64,000 nucleotides of DNA from an uncultured Eubacteriales bacterium. GTDB taxonomy: Bacteria > Bacillota > Clostridia > Christensenellales > Aristaeellaceae. The translations under genes and the position numbers were made by a program. The stretch spans positions 1-64,000 of the forward strand of contig CACWVN010000015.1 in the NCBI GenBank assembly GCA_902764285.1, read 5' to 3'. A model generated the notes under the pieces. The model saw only the letters and a list, made by a program, of their open reading frames with translations, ran no database searches and was not told the origin of the DNA. Positions within the stretch are counted from its first letter, which is position 1. The number at the start of each line of letters is the position of its first letter. Shown here one piece after another: positions 24,897 to 32,629 of the stretch.

Positions 24897-26267
24897 ATGA
24901 ACATCATCATCGTAGGCAACGGCAAGGTGGGCTACGCGCTGGCGCAGTATCTGTCGAAGGACGGCCACGACATCACGATCCTGGATCGCAGCCAGCCGGC
25001 GCTGACGCGGGCCAGCGAGACGCTGGACGTGATGTGCGTGCGCGGCAACGGCGCCAACGTGAAGACGCTGATCGAGGCCGGCGTGGAAAACGCCGACGTC
25101 ATCATCGCCGTCACCGGCAACGACGAATTGAACATGGTGTGCTGCCTGGCGGCGAAGCAGCTGGGCGCGAAGTATTCCATCGCGCGCATCCGCGACCCGG
25201 AATACACCGAGAGCCTGGTGCTGCTGCAAAAGAAGCTGGACATCGACCAGGTGATCAACCCCGAGCGCACCACCGCCCAGGAGATCTCGCGGCTGCTGCG
25301 CTTCCCGTTCGCCATCAACATCGAAAGCTTCGCCCACGGGCGCGTGGAGATGGTCGAATTCCGGGCCGAGGCCAAGGACCCGATCCTGAACACGCCGCTT
25401 TCCAGGCTGCACGGGCGGTTCCCCCACGTGCAGTTCACGGCGGTGCAGCGCAGCGGGACCGTATTTATCCCCCACGGCGCCAGCACGCTGCTGGAGGGCG
25501 ACCGCGTGTACGCCACCGGCGACCGGGAATCCATCACCCGCTTCTTCAAGCAGATGGGCAAGGATACCGAGCGCCTGAAATCCGCGCTGCTGATCGGCGG
25601 CGGGCACATCTCCTATTACCTGGCGAAGATCATCGCCGGCATGGGCGTGTACCTGAGGATGATCGAGATCGACGAAAAGAAGTGCCTGCGCCTGGCGGAC
25701 CAGCTGGACGGCGTGATGGTGATCAACGCCGACGGCACCGACCAGGAGGTGCTGGAATCCGAGAACGTCAGCGACTGCGGCGCGCTGATCTGCCTGACCA
25801 ACCGCGACGAGGAAAACCTGATCACCGGCCTGTACGGCGTGCGCCACGGCGTGAAAAAGGTGATCGTAAAGGTGAACCGGCTGAACGCCACCGACGTGAT
25901 GGAGGACCTGGGCATCGACTGCGCCGTCAGCCCGAAGCTGACCACCGCCAACGCCATCCTCCGCTCGGTGCGCGCGCTGAACGCGTCCCGCAATTCCGTG
26001 GTGGAGAAGGTCTATTACATGCTGGACGGATCGGTGGAGGCCTGCGAATTCACGGCGCTGGAGGGCGCGCCCTACCTGAACATCCCGCTGAACCAGCTGA
26101 ACATCCGCAAGGGCATACTGGTCTCCGTGCTGGTGCGCGACCGCCGGACCATCATCCCCTTCGGCAGCGACCACATCGAGGCCGGCGACACCGTGATCCT
26201 GGTGGCCAAGGCCGGCACCGTGGTGAACCTGGAAGACGCGTTTGACCTTACGGAGATCCGGAAATGA
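24897..26267 (+). CDS. trkA: Trk potassium transport regulatory subunit TrkA
   Basis: A 456-residue peripheral membrane protein with two tandem RCK modules, each an RCK_N Rossmann domain plus a TrkA_C domain. NAD/ATP-binding glycine motifs are seen at IIIVGNGKVGYALA near the N-terminus and LLIGGGHISYYLAK in the second half. RIRDPEYTESL and ILVARAGTVVNLEDAF-like C-terminal sequence (VILVAKAGTVVNLED) are typical. It gates the TrkH K+ channel in response to nucleotides. Its stop overlaps the trkH start by 4 bases (ATGA), so the two are translationally coupled. Confidence 0.95.
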   Translation: MNIIIVGNGKVGYALAQYLSKDGHDITILDRSQPALTRASETLDVMCVRGNGANVKTLIEAGVENADVIIAVTGNDELNMVCCLAAKQLGAKYSIARIRDPEYTESLVLLQKKLDIDQVINPERTTAQEISRLLRFPFAINIESFAHGRVEMVEFRAEAKDPILNTPLSRLHGRFPHVQFTAVQRSGTVFIPHGASTLLEGDRVYATGDRESITRFFKQMGKDTERLKSALLIGGGHISYYLAKIIAGMGVYLRMIEIDEKKCLRLADQLDGVMVINADGTDQEVLESENVSDCGALICLTNRDEENLITGLYGVRHGVKKVIVKVNRLNATDVMEDLGIDCAVSPKLTTANAILRSVRALNASRNSVVEKVYYMLDGSVEACEFTALEGAPYLNIPLNQLNIRKGILVSVLVRDRRTIIPFGSDHIEAGDTVILVAKAGTVVNLEDAFDLTEIRK

Positions 26268-27706
26268 ACAAACGATTGACGTTTCATCTGATCGGCAACG
26301 TGCTGCGGATGGCCGGAGCGCTGATGGCGCTGCCGGTGCTGGTTTCATTGATCGAGCGCAGCGGCGACACGATACCGCTGCTGCTGTCGATGCTGATCGC
26401 CATGGCCGCGGGCACGCTGCTGGCGCTGATCCAGCCCCGGCGCGACACGCTGCGGCCGCGCGAAGGCTTCGCCGTGGTGGCGTTCAGCTGGATACTGGTG
26501 TCGTTCTTCGGAGGGCTGCCCTTCTATTTCAGCGGGTACGTGCCGTCGCTGGTGGACTGCTTCTTTGAAACGGTCTCCGGCTTCACCACCACCGGCGCCA
26601 CGATCCTGACCGACGTGGAGGCGCTGCCCAAGGGCCTGCTGTTCTGGCGCAGCTTCACCCACTGGGCGGGCGGCATGGGCGTGCTGGTGCTGTCGCTGGC
26701 GCTGATCCCCAAGATGGGCGCGCGGTCGATCCACCTGATGCGCGCGGAATCCCCCGGGCCCAGCACCGACAAGCTGGTGCCCCGCGTGGCCAACAACGCC
26801 AAGATCCTCTACGGCATCTATGTGGGCCTCTCGGCGCTGATGGTGGTGGCACTGCTGCTGTGCGGGCTGAACCTGTACGATTCCGTGGTGCACATGTTCG
26901 GCGCGGCCGGCACCGGCGGCTTCGGCACCTACGCCGACAGCATCGCCCACTTTGACAGCGCCGCGGTGGACGTGGTCGTCGGCGTGTTCATGGCGCTGTT
27001 CGGCGTGAACTTTTCGCTGTACTATTTCCTCCTGAAGCGCAACTGGAAGACCGCTCTGGGCAACAGCGAGCTGCGCTGGTACTGGTGCATCCTGCTGGGC
27101 GCCAGCGCGATCGTCGCCGTGAACATCCTGCCGCTGTACGGCCGGAACTTCTTCACCGCGCTGCGCTACAGCTTCTTCCAATGCTCGTCCATCATGACCA
27201 CCACCGGCTACGCCACGGCGGATTTCGACAAGTGGCCCCAGCTGAGCCGGTCGCTCCTGGTGGTGCTGATGTTCATCGGCGCCAGCGCGGGCAGCACCGG
27301 CGGCGGCATCAAGGTGATCCGCCTGCAGCTGCTGCTGAAGAGCATGGTGCGCGACATCCGCCGCACGGTGCACCCGAAGTCCGTGAACACCGTCAAGCTG
27401 GACGGCCACACCGTGGACGAAAGCATACTCAGCGGCGTGGGCGGGTTCTTCTTTGCCTACATACTGGTATTGCTGGCGTCGCTGCTGGTGGTGTCGCTGG
27501 ACGGGTTCACCTTTGAAACGAACTTCACCGCCGTGGTGGCCACGCTGTCCAACATCGGCCCGGGCCTGGGCATGGTGGGCCCCGTCGGCAACTACGCCGC
27601 GTTTTCCGACGTCAGCAAGATCGTTCTGTCCATGTGCATGCTGATCGGAAGGCTGGAAATCTTCCCGATCCTGATGCTGTTCGCGCCCAGCGCGTGGAAG
27701 CATTGA
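26264..27706 (+). CDS. trkH: Trk potassium uptake protein TrkH
   Basis: A 480-residue channel-like K+ transporter subunit with four repeated membrane-pore-membrane units. Selectivity-filter sequences are visible as VSGFTTTGATIL, AAGTGGFGTYA, IMTTTGYATADF and SNIGPGLGMVGP; the second and fourth match the GGF/GPG forms usual in TrkH. ASAGSTGGGIKVIRLQLL is the conserved loop after the third filter. It works with the TrkA protein encoded immediately upstream. Length fits the family. Confidence 0.95.
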   Translation: MNKRLTFHLIGNVLRMAGALMALPVLVSLIERSGDTIPLLLSMLIAMAAGTLLALIQPRRDTLRPREGFAVVAFSWILVSFFGGLPFYFSGYVPSLVDCFFETVSGFTTTGATILTDVEALPKGLLFWRSFTHWAGGMGVLVLSLALIPKMGARSIHLMRAESPGPSTDKLVPRVANNAKILYGIYVGLSALMVVALLLCGLNLYDSVVHMFGAAGTGGFGTYADSIAHFDSAAVDVVVGVFMALFGVNFSLYYFLLKRNWKTALGNSELRWYWCILLGASAIVAVNILPLYGRNFFTALRYSFFQCSSIMTTTGYATADFDKWPQLSRSLLVVLMFIGASAGSTGGGIKVIRLQLLLKSMVRDIRRTVHPKSVNTVKLDGHTVDESILSGVGGFFFAYILVLLASLLVVSLDGFTFETNFTAVVATLSNIGPGLGMVGPVGNYAAFSDVSKIVLSMCMLIGRLEIFPILMLFAPSAWKH

Positions 27707-27740
27707 GGGCGGCGAAGTGCGTTAAATATCCCGCATGGCA

Positions 27741-27769
27741 TTGACAAACCTCCCCGCGGATGCTATAAT
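27741..27769 (+). promoter_or_regulatory. Consensus promoter of tRNA-Pro
   Basis: Perfect TTGACA (27741-27746) and TATAAT (27764-27769) with a 17-bp spacer, 21 bp upstream of the tRNA, as expected for a stable RNA gene. Confidence 0.9.
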
Positions 27770-27790
27770 GATTTGTGTTCGCGAGGACGA

Positions 27791-27867
27791 CTGGGTGTAG
27801 CGCAGTTTGGTAGCGTGCTTGAATGGGGTTCAAGAGGCCGAGAGTTCAAATCTCTCCACCCAGACCA
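27791..27867 (+). tRNA. tRNA-Pro (anticodon GGG)
   Basis: A 77-base cloverleaf: acceptor CTGGGTG / CACCCAG, discriminator A and encoded CCA. The anticodon stem CTTGA/TCAAG encloses ATGGGGT (GGG at the anticodon). The T arm GAGAG-TTCAAAT-CTCTC is regular. First base C is typical of tRNA-Pro. Confidence 0.95.
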
Positions 27868-27870
27868 TCA

Positions 27871-27899
27871 GCCCGAAGCCGAAAGGCTTCGGGTTCTTT
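27871..27899 (+). terminator. tRNA-Pro terminator
   Basis: Stem GCCCGAAGCC / GGCTTCGGGT with a GAAA tetraloop followed by TCTTTG. It starts four bases after the tRNA CCA. Confidence 0.85.
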
Positions 27900-27903
27900 G
27901 TTA

Positions 27904-27936
27904 TAAAAAGCGCCGCCCCGGGAATCCGGGGCGGCG
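27904..27936 (-). terminator. Terminator of the HPr-like gene
   Basis: On the minus strand GCCGCCCCGG and CCGGGGCGGC with a short loop, then CTTTTTAT. It ends the HPr-like transcript 15 bp after its stop codon. Confidence 0.85.
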
Positions 27937-27950
27937 TTCAATCGCGGTGA

Positions 27951-28181
27951 TCAGCCGATGATGAAGGGCTTCAGCTCTTCCATCAGATCGTCGCAGTGAT
28001 CGGCGTACACTTCCAGCGTGATCGGCTTGGAGAGATCCAGGCTGAAGATGCCCAGGATGGACTTGCCGTCCACCACGTGGCGGCCCACGCGCAGGTCGAT
28101 ATCATAGGGATAGCGGTTGGCAATGTTCACGAAGGTCTTGACATTCTCCGCCAGACTCAGCTTAATGTTAACGGCTTTCAT
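27951..28181 (-). CDS. HPr-like protein lacking the active-site histidine
   Basis: A 76-residue protein with HPr length and fold signatures. The regulatory-serine region VDGKSILGIFSLDL (Ser41) matches the Ser46 region of HPr, and YADHCDDLMEELKPFI fits the C-terminal helix. At the place where HPr has GLHARPA, this protein has SLAENVKTFVN, with no histidine, so it cannot accept phosphate from enzyme I. In that respect it resembles Bacillus Crh, which also lacks His15 and acts only through Ser46 with CcpA. A CcpA-like regulatory role is inference. It is monocistronic, with its own promoter and terminator, lying between tRNA genes. Confidence 0.8.
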   Translation of the reverse strand: MKAVNIKLSLAENVKTFVNIANRYPYDIDLRVGRHVVDGKSILGIFSLDLSKPITLEVYADHCDDLMEELKPFIIG

Positions 28182-28239
28182 GGCTTCCGACTCCTATCTG
28201 ATTTCATGATGGGGATTTGTCAAACCCCGATCTGATTGT

Positions 28240-28268
28240 ATCATAGCGCCCGAATATGAAGCTTTCAA
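28240..28268 (-). promoter_or_regulatory. Promoter of the HPr-like gene
   Basis: On the minus strand TTGAAA (28268-28263), a 17-bp spacer and TATGAT (28245-28240), 59 bp upstream of the start codon. Confidence 0.65.
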
Positions 28269-28347
28269 GCACATCCCGACCCTTAACCAACATTTAATTC
28301 CAGCCGCACACAAAAACGTAAAATGCAAATAAAATTGGGAAAACGGC

Positions 28348-28376
28348 TTGACTTTTTGTGCTGTCGGCGCTATAAT
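28348..28376 (+). promoter_or_regulatory. Promoter of the tRNA-Gln/tRNA-Glu unit
   Basis: TTGACT (28348-28353), a 17-bp spacer and consensus TATAAT (28371-28376), 38 bp upstream of tRNA-Gln. Confidence 0.85.
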
Positions 28377-28414
28377 ACTTTTTGTCGGTCGGGCACGTTG
28401 TGCTCGGTTGACGT

Positions 28415-28488
28415 TGCCGAATTGTGTAAAGGTAGCACGAATGACTCTGACTCATTTAGTCCTGGTTCGAATCCAGGTTCGGCAGCCA
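28415..28488 (+). tRNA. tRNA-Gln (anticodon CTG)
   Basis: A 74-base cloverleaf: acceptor TGCCGAA / TTCGGCA, discriminator G, encoded CCA. The anticodon stem AATGA/TCATT encloses CTCTGAC, giving CTG. The T arm CCTGG-TTCGAAT-CCAGG is regular. One base separates it from the next tRNA. Confidence 0.94.
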
Positions 28489-28489
28489 T

Positions 28490-28564
28490 GCCTCCATGGT
28501 CAAGCGGTTAAGACGTCGCCCTCTCACGGCGAAAACTGGGGTTCGAGTCCCCATGGAGGTGCCA
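28490..28564 (+). tRNA. tRNA-Glu (anticodon CTC)
   Basis: A 75-base cloverleaf: acceptor GCCTCCA / TGGAGGT with a G-T first pair, discriminator G, encoded CCA. The anticodon stem TCGCC/GGCGA encloses CTCTCAC, giving CTC. Its last 23 bases recur at 28711-28733. Confidence 0.94.
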
Positions 28565-28595
28565 AACCACCCGTTAGGGTGGTTTCTTCTTTTTT
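28564..28595 (+). terminator. tRNA-Glu terminator
   Basis: Stem AAACCACCC / GGGTGGTTT with a GTTA loop followed by a T-rich tail to 28595. Confidence 0.88.
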
Positions 28596-28666
28596 GGGGA
28601 CGAGAACGGGCGGGGAGTGAATGGAAGCCCTGGGGACGAGAACGGGCGGGGAGTGAATGGAAGCCC
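28595..28666. repeat. Perfect 36-bp tandem duplication after tRNA-Glu
   Basis: Bases 28595-28630 and 28631-28666 are identical. The unit is G-rich (GGGGACGAGAACGGGCGGGG inside it). It is followed by the hairpin GAAGCCC-GGT-GGGCTTC. Confidence 0.92.
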
Positions 28667-28710
28667 GGTGGGCTTCCAGAGCCCGCCCTGACCGAGCCCG
28701 CCAGCGAGAA

Positions 28711-28733
28711 TTCGAGTCCCCATGGAGGTGCCA
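28711..28733 (+). repeat. Duplicated 3' end of tRNA-Glu
   Basis: These 23 bases repeat exactly the tRNA-Glu tail at 28542-28564, from the T loop through CCA. The body of the tRNA is absent. The copy is followed by its own terminator. Confidence 0.92.
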
Positions 28734-28734
28734 T

Positions 28735-28757
28735 AAAAGCCGCGTATGCGGCTTTTT
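28735..28757 (+). terminator. Terminator after the tRNA-Glu remnant
   Basis: Stem AAAAGCCGC / GCGGCTTTT with a GTAT loop and a T tract. It follows the tRNA tail by one base, as at a genuine tRNA gene. Confidence 0.85.
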
Positions 28758-28805
28758 CCTTTTAGGAACGGAGAACCGCTGTCATGGCCGGCGGCTCTCT
28801 GTTCC

Positions 28806-28854
28806 AAAAAAGGGGCAGCCCCCGTCGGCGCGTTCGGCCGCACAGGGACTGCCC
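28806..28854 (-). terminator. Terminator of ABC system 1
   Basis: On the minus strand GGGCAG and CTGCCC enclose a GC-rich inner region, followed by six T residues, 33 bp after the binding-protein stop. Confidence 0.75.
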
Positions 28855-28886
28855 GGATTGGTTCGGTCAACCGATCATTCCGTCAA

Positions 28887-30479
28887 TTACATATTGCCGG
28901 GGAAGGTGCCGCGGTAATTGCCCTCCTGATAGGCAGCGCGGAAGCCTTCGATCATCTCGGCGGCGCCGGCGTCCAGGGTCTCCTGGATGGCGGCATCGAA
29001 CACCTCGTCAAATTCCTCGGGATCGCAGCTGACCACCGCGGCCAGGAACTCGCCCTGCTTGCTCTTGACGGTGGCGCCGTAGTCGGTCTCGGCCTGCACG
29101 GCCACCGGGAAGCTGATCTGGGTCCAGGCATCGCTGAGGGAATCGGCGTAGGACGCGATGACGTCCGCCTCATAGCCCTTGAAGGGCAGCGCCAGCGCGG
29201 CGGCGTTCTTCTCGTCGTCGCCATAGCACAGGCCGTTGGAGATGAAGCAGATGTCGCCGGCGTGCATCTTGTTCTCGTTGGGCACGTCGTCAGCGCTCTT
29301 CACGCCATAGGGGATGCCGTCCTCGGTCAGGCCTTCATAGTTGATGCCCTCGGTGCCGTTCTGCAGCGCGAACATGTTCTCCGGGATCGCCATCCAGTCG
29401 AGATACTTCATGGCGGCGACGGCGGTCGCTTCGTCGGCGGTCTTCGGGATGATGATGCTCAGGCCGGCGGGCGCGTACATGTCGTGCAGGTGCTTGCCGC
29501 CCAGGCTGTCGTTCTGGAAGGGGTTCACGGTGACCCAGTGGGCGCCGGGCACGTTGTTGGCCATCTCGACCTGATAGTTCTTGTCGGTGCGCCAGGGCTG
29601 GTCGGGCTGCTGGGAGAAGAAGCCGTTGTAGCCCATGATCAGCGCGGTATCGTTGGCCTGGTCGTTGTCGGTGAGGGCGAAGGTCTCGGGGATCAGGCCC
29701 TCATGATACAGCGTGTTCAGCCAGCGGAAGCCTTCCTTCGCGCCGGGCAGCATCTCGGGCGTGCGGGCATTGGCGAACCAGTCTTCCTCGGTCACCTGGC
29801 TGAAGTCCACCCAGGCATCGGTGAAGCGGCGCACGTTGAACAGCGGGTCGGGCGCATAGATGCCGAAGGAGAAGGGCACGGTGTTCTCGCCGCCCAGCTG
29901 GGCCTCCTTGGCAGCGCGCAGATAAGCGGTGAACTCATCAATGGTGGTGGGCTTTTCCATGCCCAGCGCCGTCAGCCAGTCCTCGCGGATGAAGTTGCCC
30001 ACGTTGGCGCGGGAAATGCGGCGGGCGGGAATGTACCACTGCTCGGGCGTGCCGTCGCCGTCATGGTCGCTCTGGCCGTAGGGCAGCAGCTCCTCGCCCA
30101 GGAAAGCCTTCAGGTTCGGGCCGTACTGCTCCAGCAGTTCGTCCAGCTGCCAGATGCCTTCCTGATCAATGCACTGCTGAACCAGGTTGCCGTCATAGGT
30201 CATGCACAGATCCGGCGCGGTATCCGCGCTCAGCGCGTTGTCCAGCAATTCGGGCTCCGTCCAGCGGGCAAAGGAGACGAACTCCAGCTTGATGTGGTTG
30301 GGATCGCCGAAGTGCTCCTGCGCGTAGTGCAGCTGCCAGCAGTCCGTCACGTCCAGGCCGACGATCTCGCGGTCGAAGCATTCCACCCGCAGGGTGATCC
30401 AATCGTCTTCCGCGATCGCGGCGGTCGCCAGACCGAGCATCAAAGCCAGGGCCAGCAGGATAGACAGGGTCTTTTTCAT
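28887..30479 (-). CDS. ABC transporter extracellular binding protein (LplA-like), system 1
   Basis: A 530-residue secreted substrate-binding protein of the large family-1 type found with LplB/LplC-like permeases. The first 23 residues are a Sec signal (LSILLALALMLGLATAAIA) cleaved before EDDW; there is no lipobox cysteine, so it is not an evident lipoprotein. The mature protein shows the usual two-lobe pattern with a hinge and conserved APDLCMTYDGN, and EDWLTALGMEKPTTIDEFTA segments. Such proteins bind oligosaccharides or uronates. The ATG follows AAAGGAGTGGACCCTTC. It is the third and last gene of the operon after two permeases, an order typical of Lpl-like systems. Confidence 0.92.
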   Translation of the reverse strand: MKKTLSILLALALMLGLATAAIAEDDWITLRVECFDREIVGLDVTDCWQLHYAQEHFGDPNHIKLEFVSFARWTEPELLDNALSADTAPDLCMTYDGNLVQQCIDQEGIWQLDELLEQYGPNLKAFLGEELLPYGQSDHDGDGTPEQWYIPARRISRANVGNFIREDWLTALGMEKPTTIDEFTAYLRAAKEAQLGGENTVPFSFGIYAPDPLFNVRRFTDAWVDFSQVTEEDWFANARTPEMLPGAKEGFRWLNTLYHEGLIPETFALTDNDQANDTALIMGYNGFFSQQPDQPWRTDKNYQVEMANNVPGAHWVTVNPFQNDSLGGKHLHDMYAPAGLSIIIPKTADEATAVAAMKYLDWMAIPENMFALQNGTEGINYEGLTEDGIPYGVKSADDVPNENKMHAGDICFISNGLCYGDDEKNAAALALPFKGYEADVIASYADSLSDAWTQISFPVAVQAETDYGATVKSKQGEFLAAVVSCDPEEFDEVFDAAIQETLDAGAAEMIEGFRAAYQEGNYRGTFPGNM

Positions 30480-30530
30480 GAAGGGTCCACTCCTTTGATT
30501 ATATTCACCGCCACCCGGCGGCAGAGTTCA

Positions 30531-31445
30531 TTAACCCTTGATGGCGCCGATGGTGACGCCCTTGACGAAGTAGCGCTGCACGAAGGGATAGACCACCAGG
30601 ATCGGCAGCGTGGCGAAGATGATGGTGGCCGGCTCGATGGATTCCGAGACGCTGGTGGCCACCGCGCTGGATCCGCCCTCCATGGCGGCGATGTCCACCG
30701 CCTGCGAGCCCTTGATGATGTTGTACAGCTTCAGCTGCAGCGGCTGATAGGCCTTGTTGTTGATGTAATACAGCGCGTCCTGGAAGCTGTTCCACTTGCC
30801 GACGGCGTAGAACAGCGTCAGTGTGGCCAGCGAGGCCATGGACAGCGGCAGGTAGATCCGCAGCAGCACCTGGAAATCGTTGGCGCCGTCGATGATCGCG
30901 GCTTCCTCCAGCTCCTTCGGCAGGGCCGAGAAGAAGCTCTTCAGGATGATCATGTTGTAGGTGGACAGCATGCCCGGCAGGATCAGCGACCAGGGCGTAT
31001 CCAACAATCCCAGCTCCTTGATGTTCAGGTAGATCGGGATCGTGCCGCCGGAGAAGTACATGGTAAACAGCGCCAGGAAGCTGAAGAAATTGCGCCCGCG
31101 CAGGCGTTTTTTCGTCAGCGGGTAGGCCATCAGCACGGTCAGGATCATGGAAAACGCGGTATAGGCCACCGTGATGCTGATCGTGAAGAACAGGCTGTGC
31201 GGCATGCTCGGGTCCGCGAAGATCGCCTTGTAGGCCGTGAAATCCAGCTCCACGGGCCAGAACGAGACGTCGCCGCGCAGGATGGCCGATTTGGATGAGA
31301 GCGAGACGGCCGCCACGTTGATGAAGGGCAGCAGGCACGAAAGGCTCAGGATCAGGACGATGACGGTCAGCACGATCTGCGGACCGGTCCATTTTTTGCC
31401 CTTGGGTTCCTGGTAAACCAGCGCTTGATCCACTTGTTTGCTCAT
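30531..31445 (-). CDS. Carbohydrate ABC transporter permease (LplC-like), system 1
   Basis: A 304-residue inner-membrane permease of the MalG/LplC type with six predicted helices. The EAA loop that contacts the ATPase is ELEEAAIIDGANDFQVLLRI. The C-terminus FVQRYFVKGVTIGAIKG is typical of MalG-like permeases. The ATG at 31445 follows GGGGGCG; a longer upstream frame has no ribosome site. It lies 13 bp after the partner permease and 51 bp before the binding-protein gene. No ATPase gene is in the operon; a shared MsmX-type ATPase elsewhere is usual for such systems. Confidence 0.92.
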   Translation of the reverse strand: MSKQVDQALVYQEPKGKKWTGPQIVLTVIVLILSLSCLLPFINVAAVSLSSKSAILRGDVSFWPVELDFTAYKAIFADPSMPHSLFFTISITVAYTAFSMILTVLMAYPLTKKRLRGRNFFSFLALFTMYFSGGTIPIYLNIKELGLLDTPWSLILPGMLSTYNMIILKSFFSALPKELEEAAIIDGANDFQVLLRIYLPLSMASLATLTLFYAVGKWNSFQDALYYINNKAYQPLQLKLYNIIKGSQAVDIAAMEGGSSAVATSVSESIEPATIIFATLPILVVYPFVQRYFVKGVTIGAIKG

Positions 31446-31458
31446 GCTTCGCGCCCCC

Positions 31459-32394
31459 TTACCAAATGCCGTCCTCGCCAAGCCGCTTGGAAACGAAATT
31501 GGCGCCGGTGATCAGAATCAGGCCCACGACGGACTGGAACAGGCCGATGGCCGTGGCGCGGTCGAACCGGTGGTTCTGGATGCCCGTTCGATAGACGAAG
31601 GTGGAGAGCACGTCGCAGTATTTCAGCACCTGCGGATTGCCCAGGATCTGCGGCCGGTCGAAGCTGATGTTCATCATCTGGCCGACGCTGAGGATCAGCA
31701 GCACCACGATGGTGGGCCGGATGCCCGGCAGCGTGACGTGCCAGATCTGCTGCATCTTGTTGGCGCCGTCGATCTTGGCCGCTTCGAACAATTCGGGGTT
31801 GATGCCGGTGATGGCGGACAGGTAGAGGATCGTGCCCCAGCCCATGCCCTGCCACACGCCCACCACCGTGTAGGTGGCCTGCCACTGCGGGCCCTTGGTG
31901 AGGAACGGAATGCTCTTGTCGATCAGGCCCCACTTCAACAGCGTGGCGTTGATGAGGCCGGTCTTCGGCGAGAAGATCTGCAGCACCATGCCGCCGATGA
32001 TGATCCAGGACAGGAAGTGCGGCAGATACAGCAGCGTCTGGGAGAGCTTCTTCAGGCCCACGCTCTTCATCTCGTTCAGCATGATGGCCAGCACGATGGG
32101 CACCGGAAAGCCCGCGACCAGGCCCAGGAAGTTCAGCCACAGCGTGTTGCGCAGGGCAAATTTGAAATCGGACATGCCCATGATGAAGCGGAAGTTTTCA
32201 AATTCGACCCACTCGCTGCCCCACATGCCCTTGAAGCGGTTGTAATTCTGGAAAGCGATGATCACGCCGATCATGGGTTTATAGCAGAAGATCAGATAAA
32301 AAGCCACCGGCAGCACGAGCATGGCATACAGCCGCCAGTCCCTGCGGAACCACCCTCTGTGCGACCGATTTATGGACGGCAGATGCGTCGTCAT
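31459..32394 (-). CDS. Carbohydrate ABC transporter permease (LplB-like), system 1
   Basis: A 311-residue permease of the LplB/MalF type. The N-terminus RDWRLYAMLVLPVAFYLIFCYKP begins the first helix. NYNRFKGMWGSEWVEFENF is the conserved periplasmic region of Lpl permeases. The EAA loop is LFEAAKIDGANKMQQIWHV. It pairs with the downstream LplC-like protein to form the channel. The ATG at 32394 follows GAGGGGGATTGC. It heads the operon, preceded by a promoter with AraC-type direct repeats. Confidence 0.92.
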   Translation of the reverse strand: MTTHLPSINRSHRGWFRRDWRLYAMLVLPVAFYLIFCYKPMIGVIIAFQNYNRFKGMWGSEWVEFENFRFIMGMSDFKFALRNTLWLNFLGLVAGFPVPIVLAIMLNEMKSVGLKKLSQTLLYLPHFLSWIIIGGMVLQIFSPKTGLINATLLKWGLIDKSIPFLTKGPQWQATYTVVGVWQGMGWGTILYLSAITGINPELFEAAKIDGANKMQQIWHVTLPGIRPTIVVLLILSVGQMMNISFDRPQILGNPQVLKYCDVLSTFVYRTGIQNHRFDRATAIGLFQSVVGLILITGANFVSKRLGEDGIW

Positions 32395-32545
32395 TGAGCA
32401 ATCCCCCTCTGTATGGCATGGCGATCCTGCGGGACCGCGCGTGCAAACCGCCGCCATTCGATGTCCCGCGGCAGTCTCCCGAAAACAATCATTCGAAAGT
32501 CCATAATCCAGCCATGATAATCTATGCAAATTTATCTATAATATT

Positions 32546-32608
32546 ATTATAGCGTAAAATCATGACAATGACTATTCATTTTTTGCGTAATTATGCTCAT
32601 TTTTTGCG
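32546..32608 (-). promoter_or_regulatory. ABC system 1 promoter with 21-bp-spaced direct repeats
   Basis: On the minus strand a consensus TATAAT (32551-32546) lies 17 bp from a poor -35 TAGTCA (32574-32569). One base upstream is a perfect 12-bp direct repeat, CGCAAAAAATGA, at 32587-32576 and 32608-32597, start-to-start spacing 21 bp (two helical turns). This is the layout of an activator-dependent AraC-type promoter. Confidence 0.7.
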
Positions 32609-32629
32609 CAGTTCGTCAAACGCCGGTTT

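Larger units (their letters stand above)
28565..28886. other. Gene-free region with tRNA-derived repeats
   Basis: This 322-bp stretch holds the tRNA-Glu terminator, the 36-bp tandem repeat, the tRNA-Glu tail copy, a second plus-strand terminator and the minus-strand terminator of the binding-protein gene. No coding signal is supported; long frames here are antisense to the tRNA sequence. Confidence 0.8.

Noticed and set aside
28211..28229. A possible operator GGGG...CCCC upstream of the HPr-like gene
   Set aside because: The pairing is imperfect and short; it is too weak to support as a feature.
28595..28666. A possible CRISPR-like repeat
   Set aside because: Only two directly adjacent copies exist with no spacer and no cas genes nearby.
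28456..28734. A 92-codon minus-strand ORF over the tRNA genes
   Set aside because: It is the antisense of tRNA-Gln and tRNA-Glu and of the 36-bp repeat, a well-known source of false proteins.
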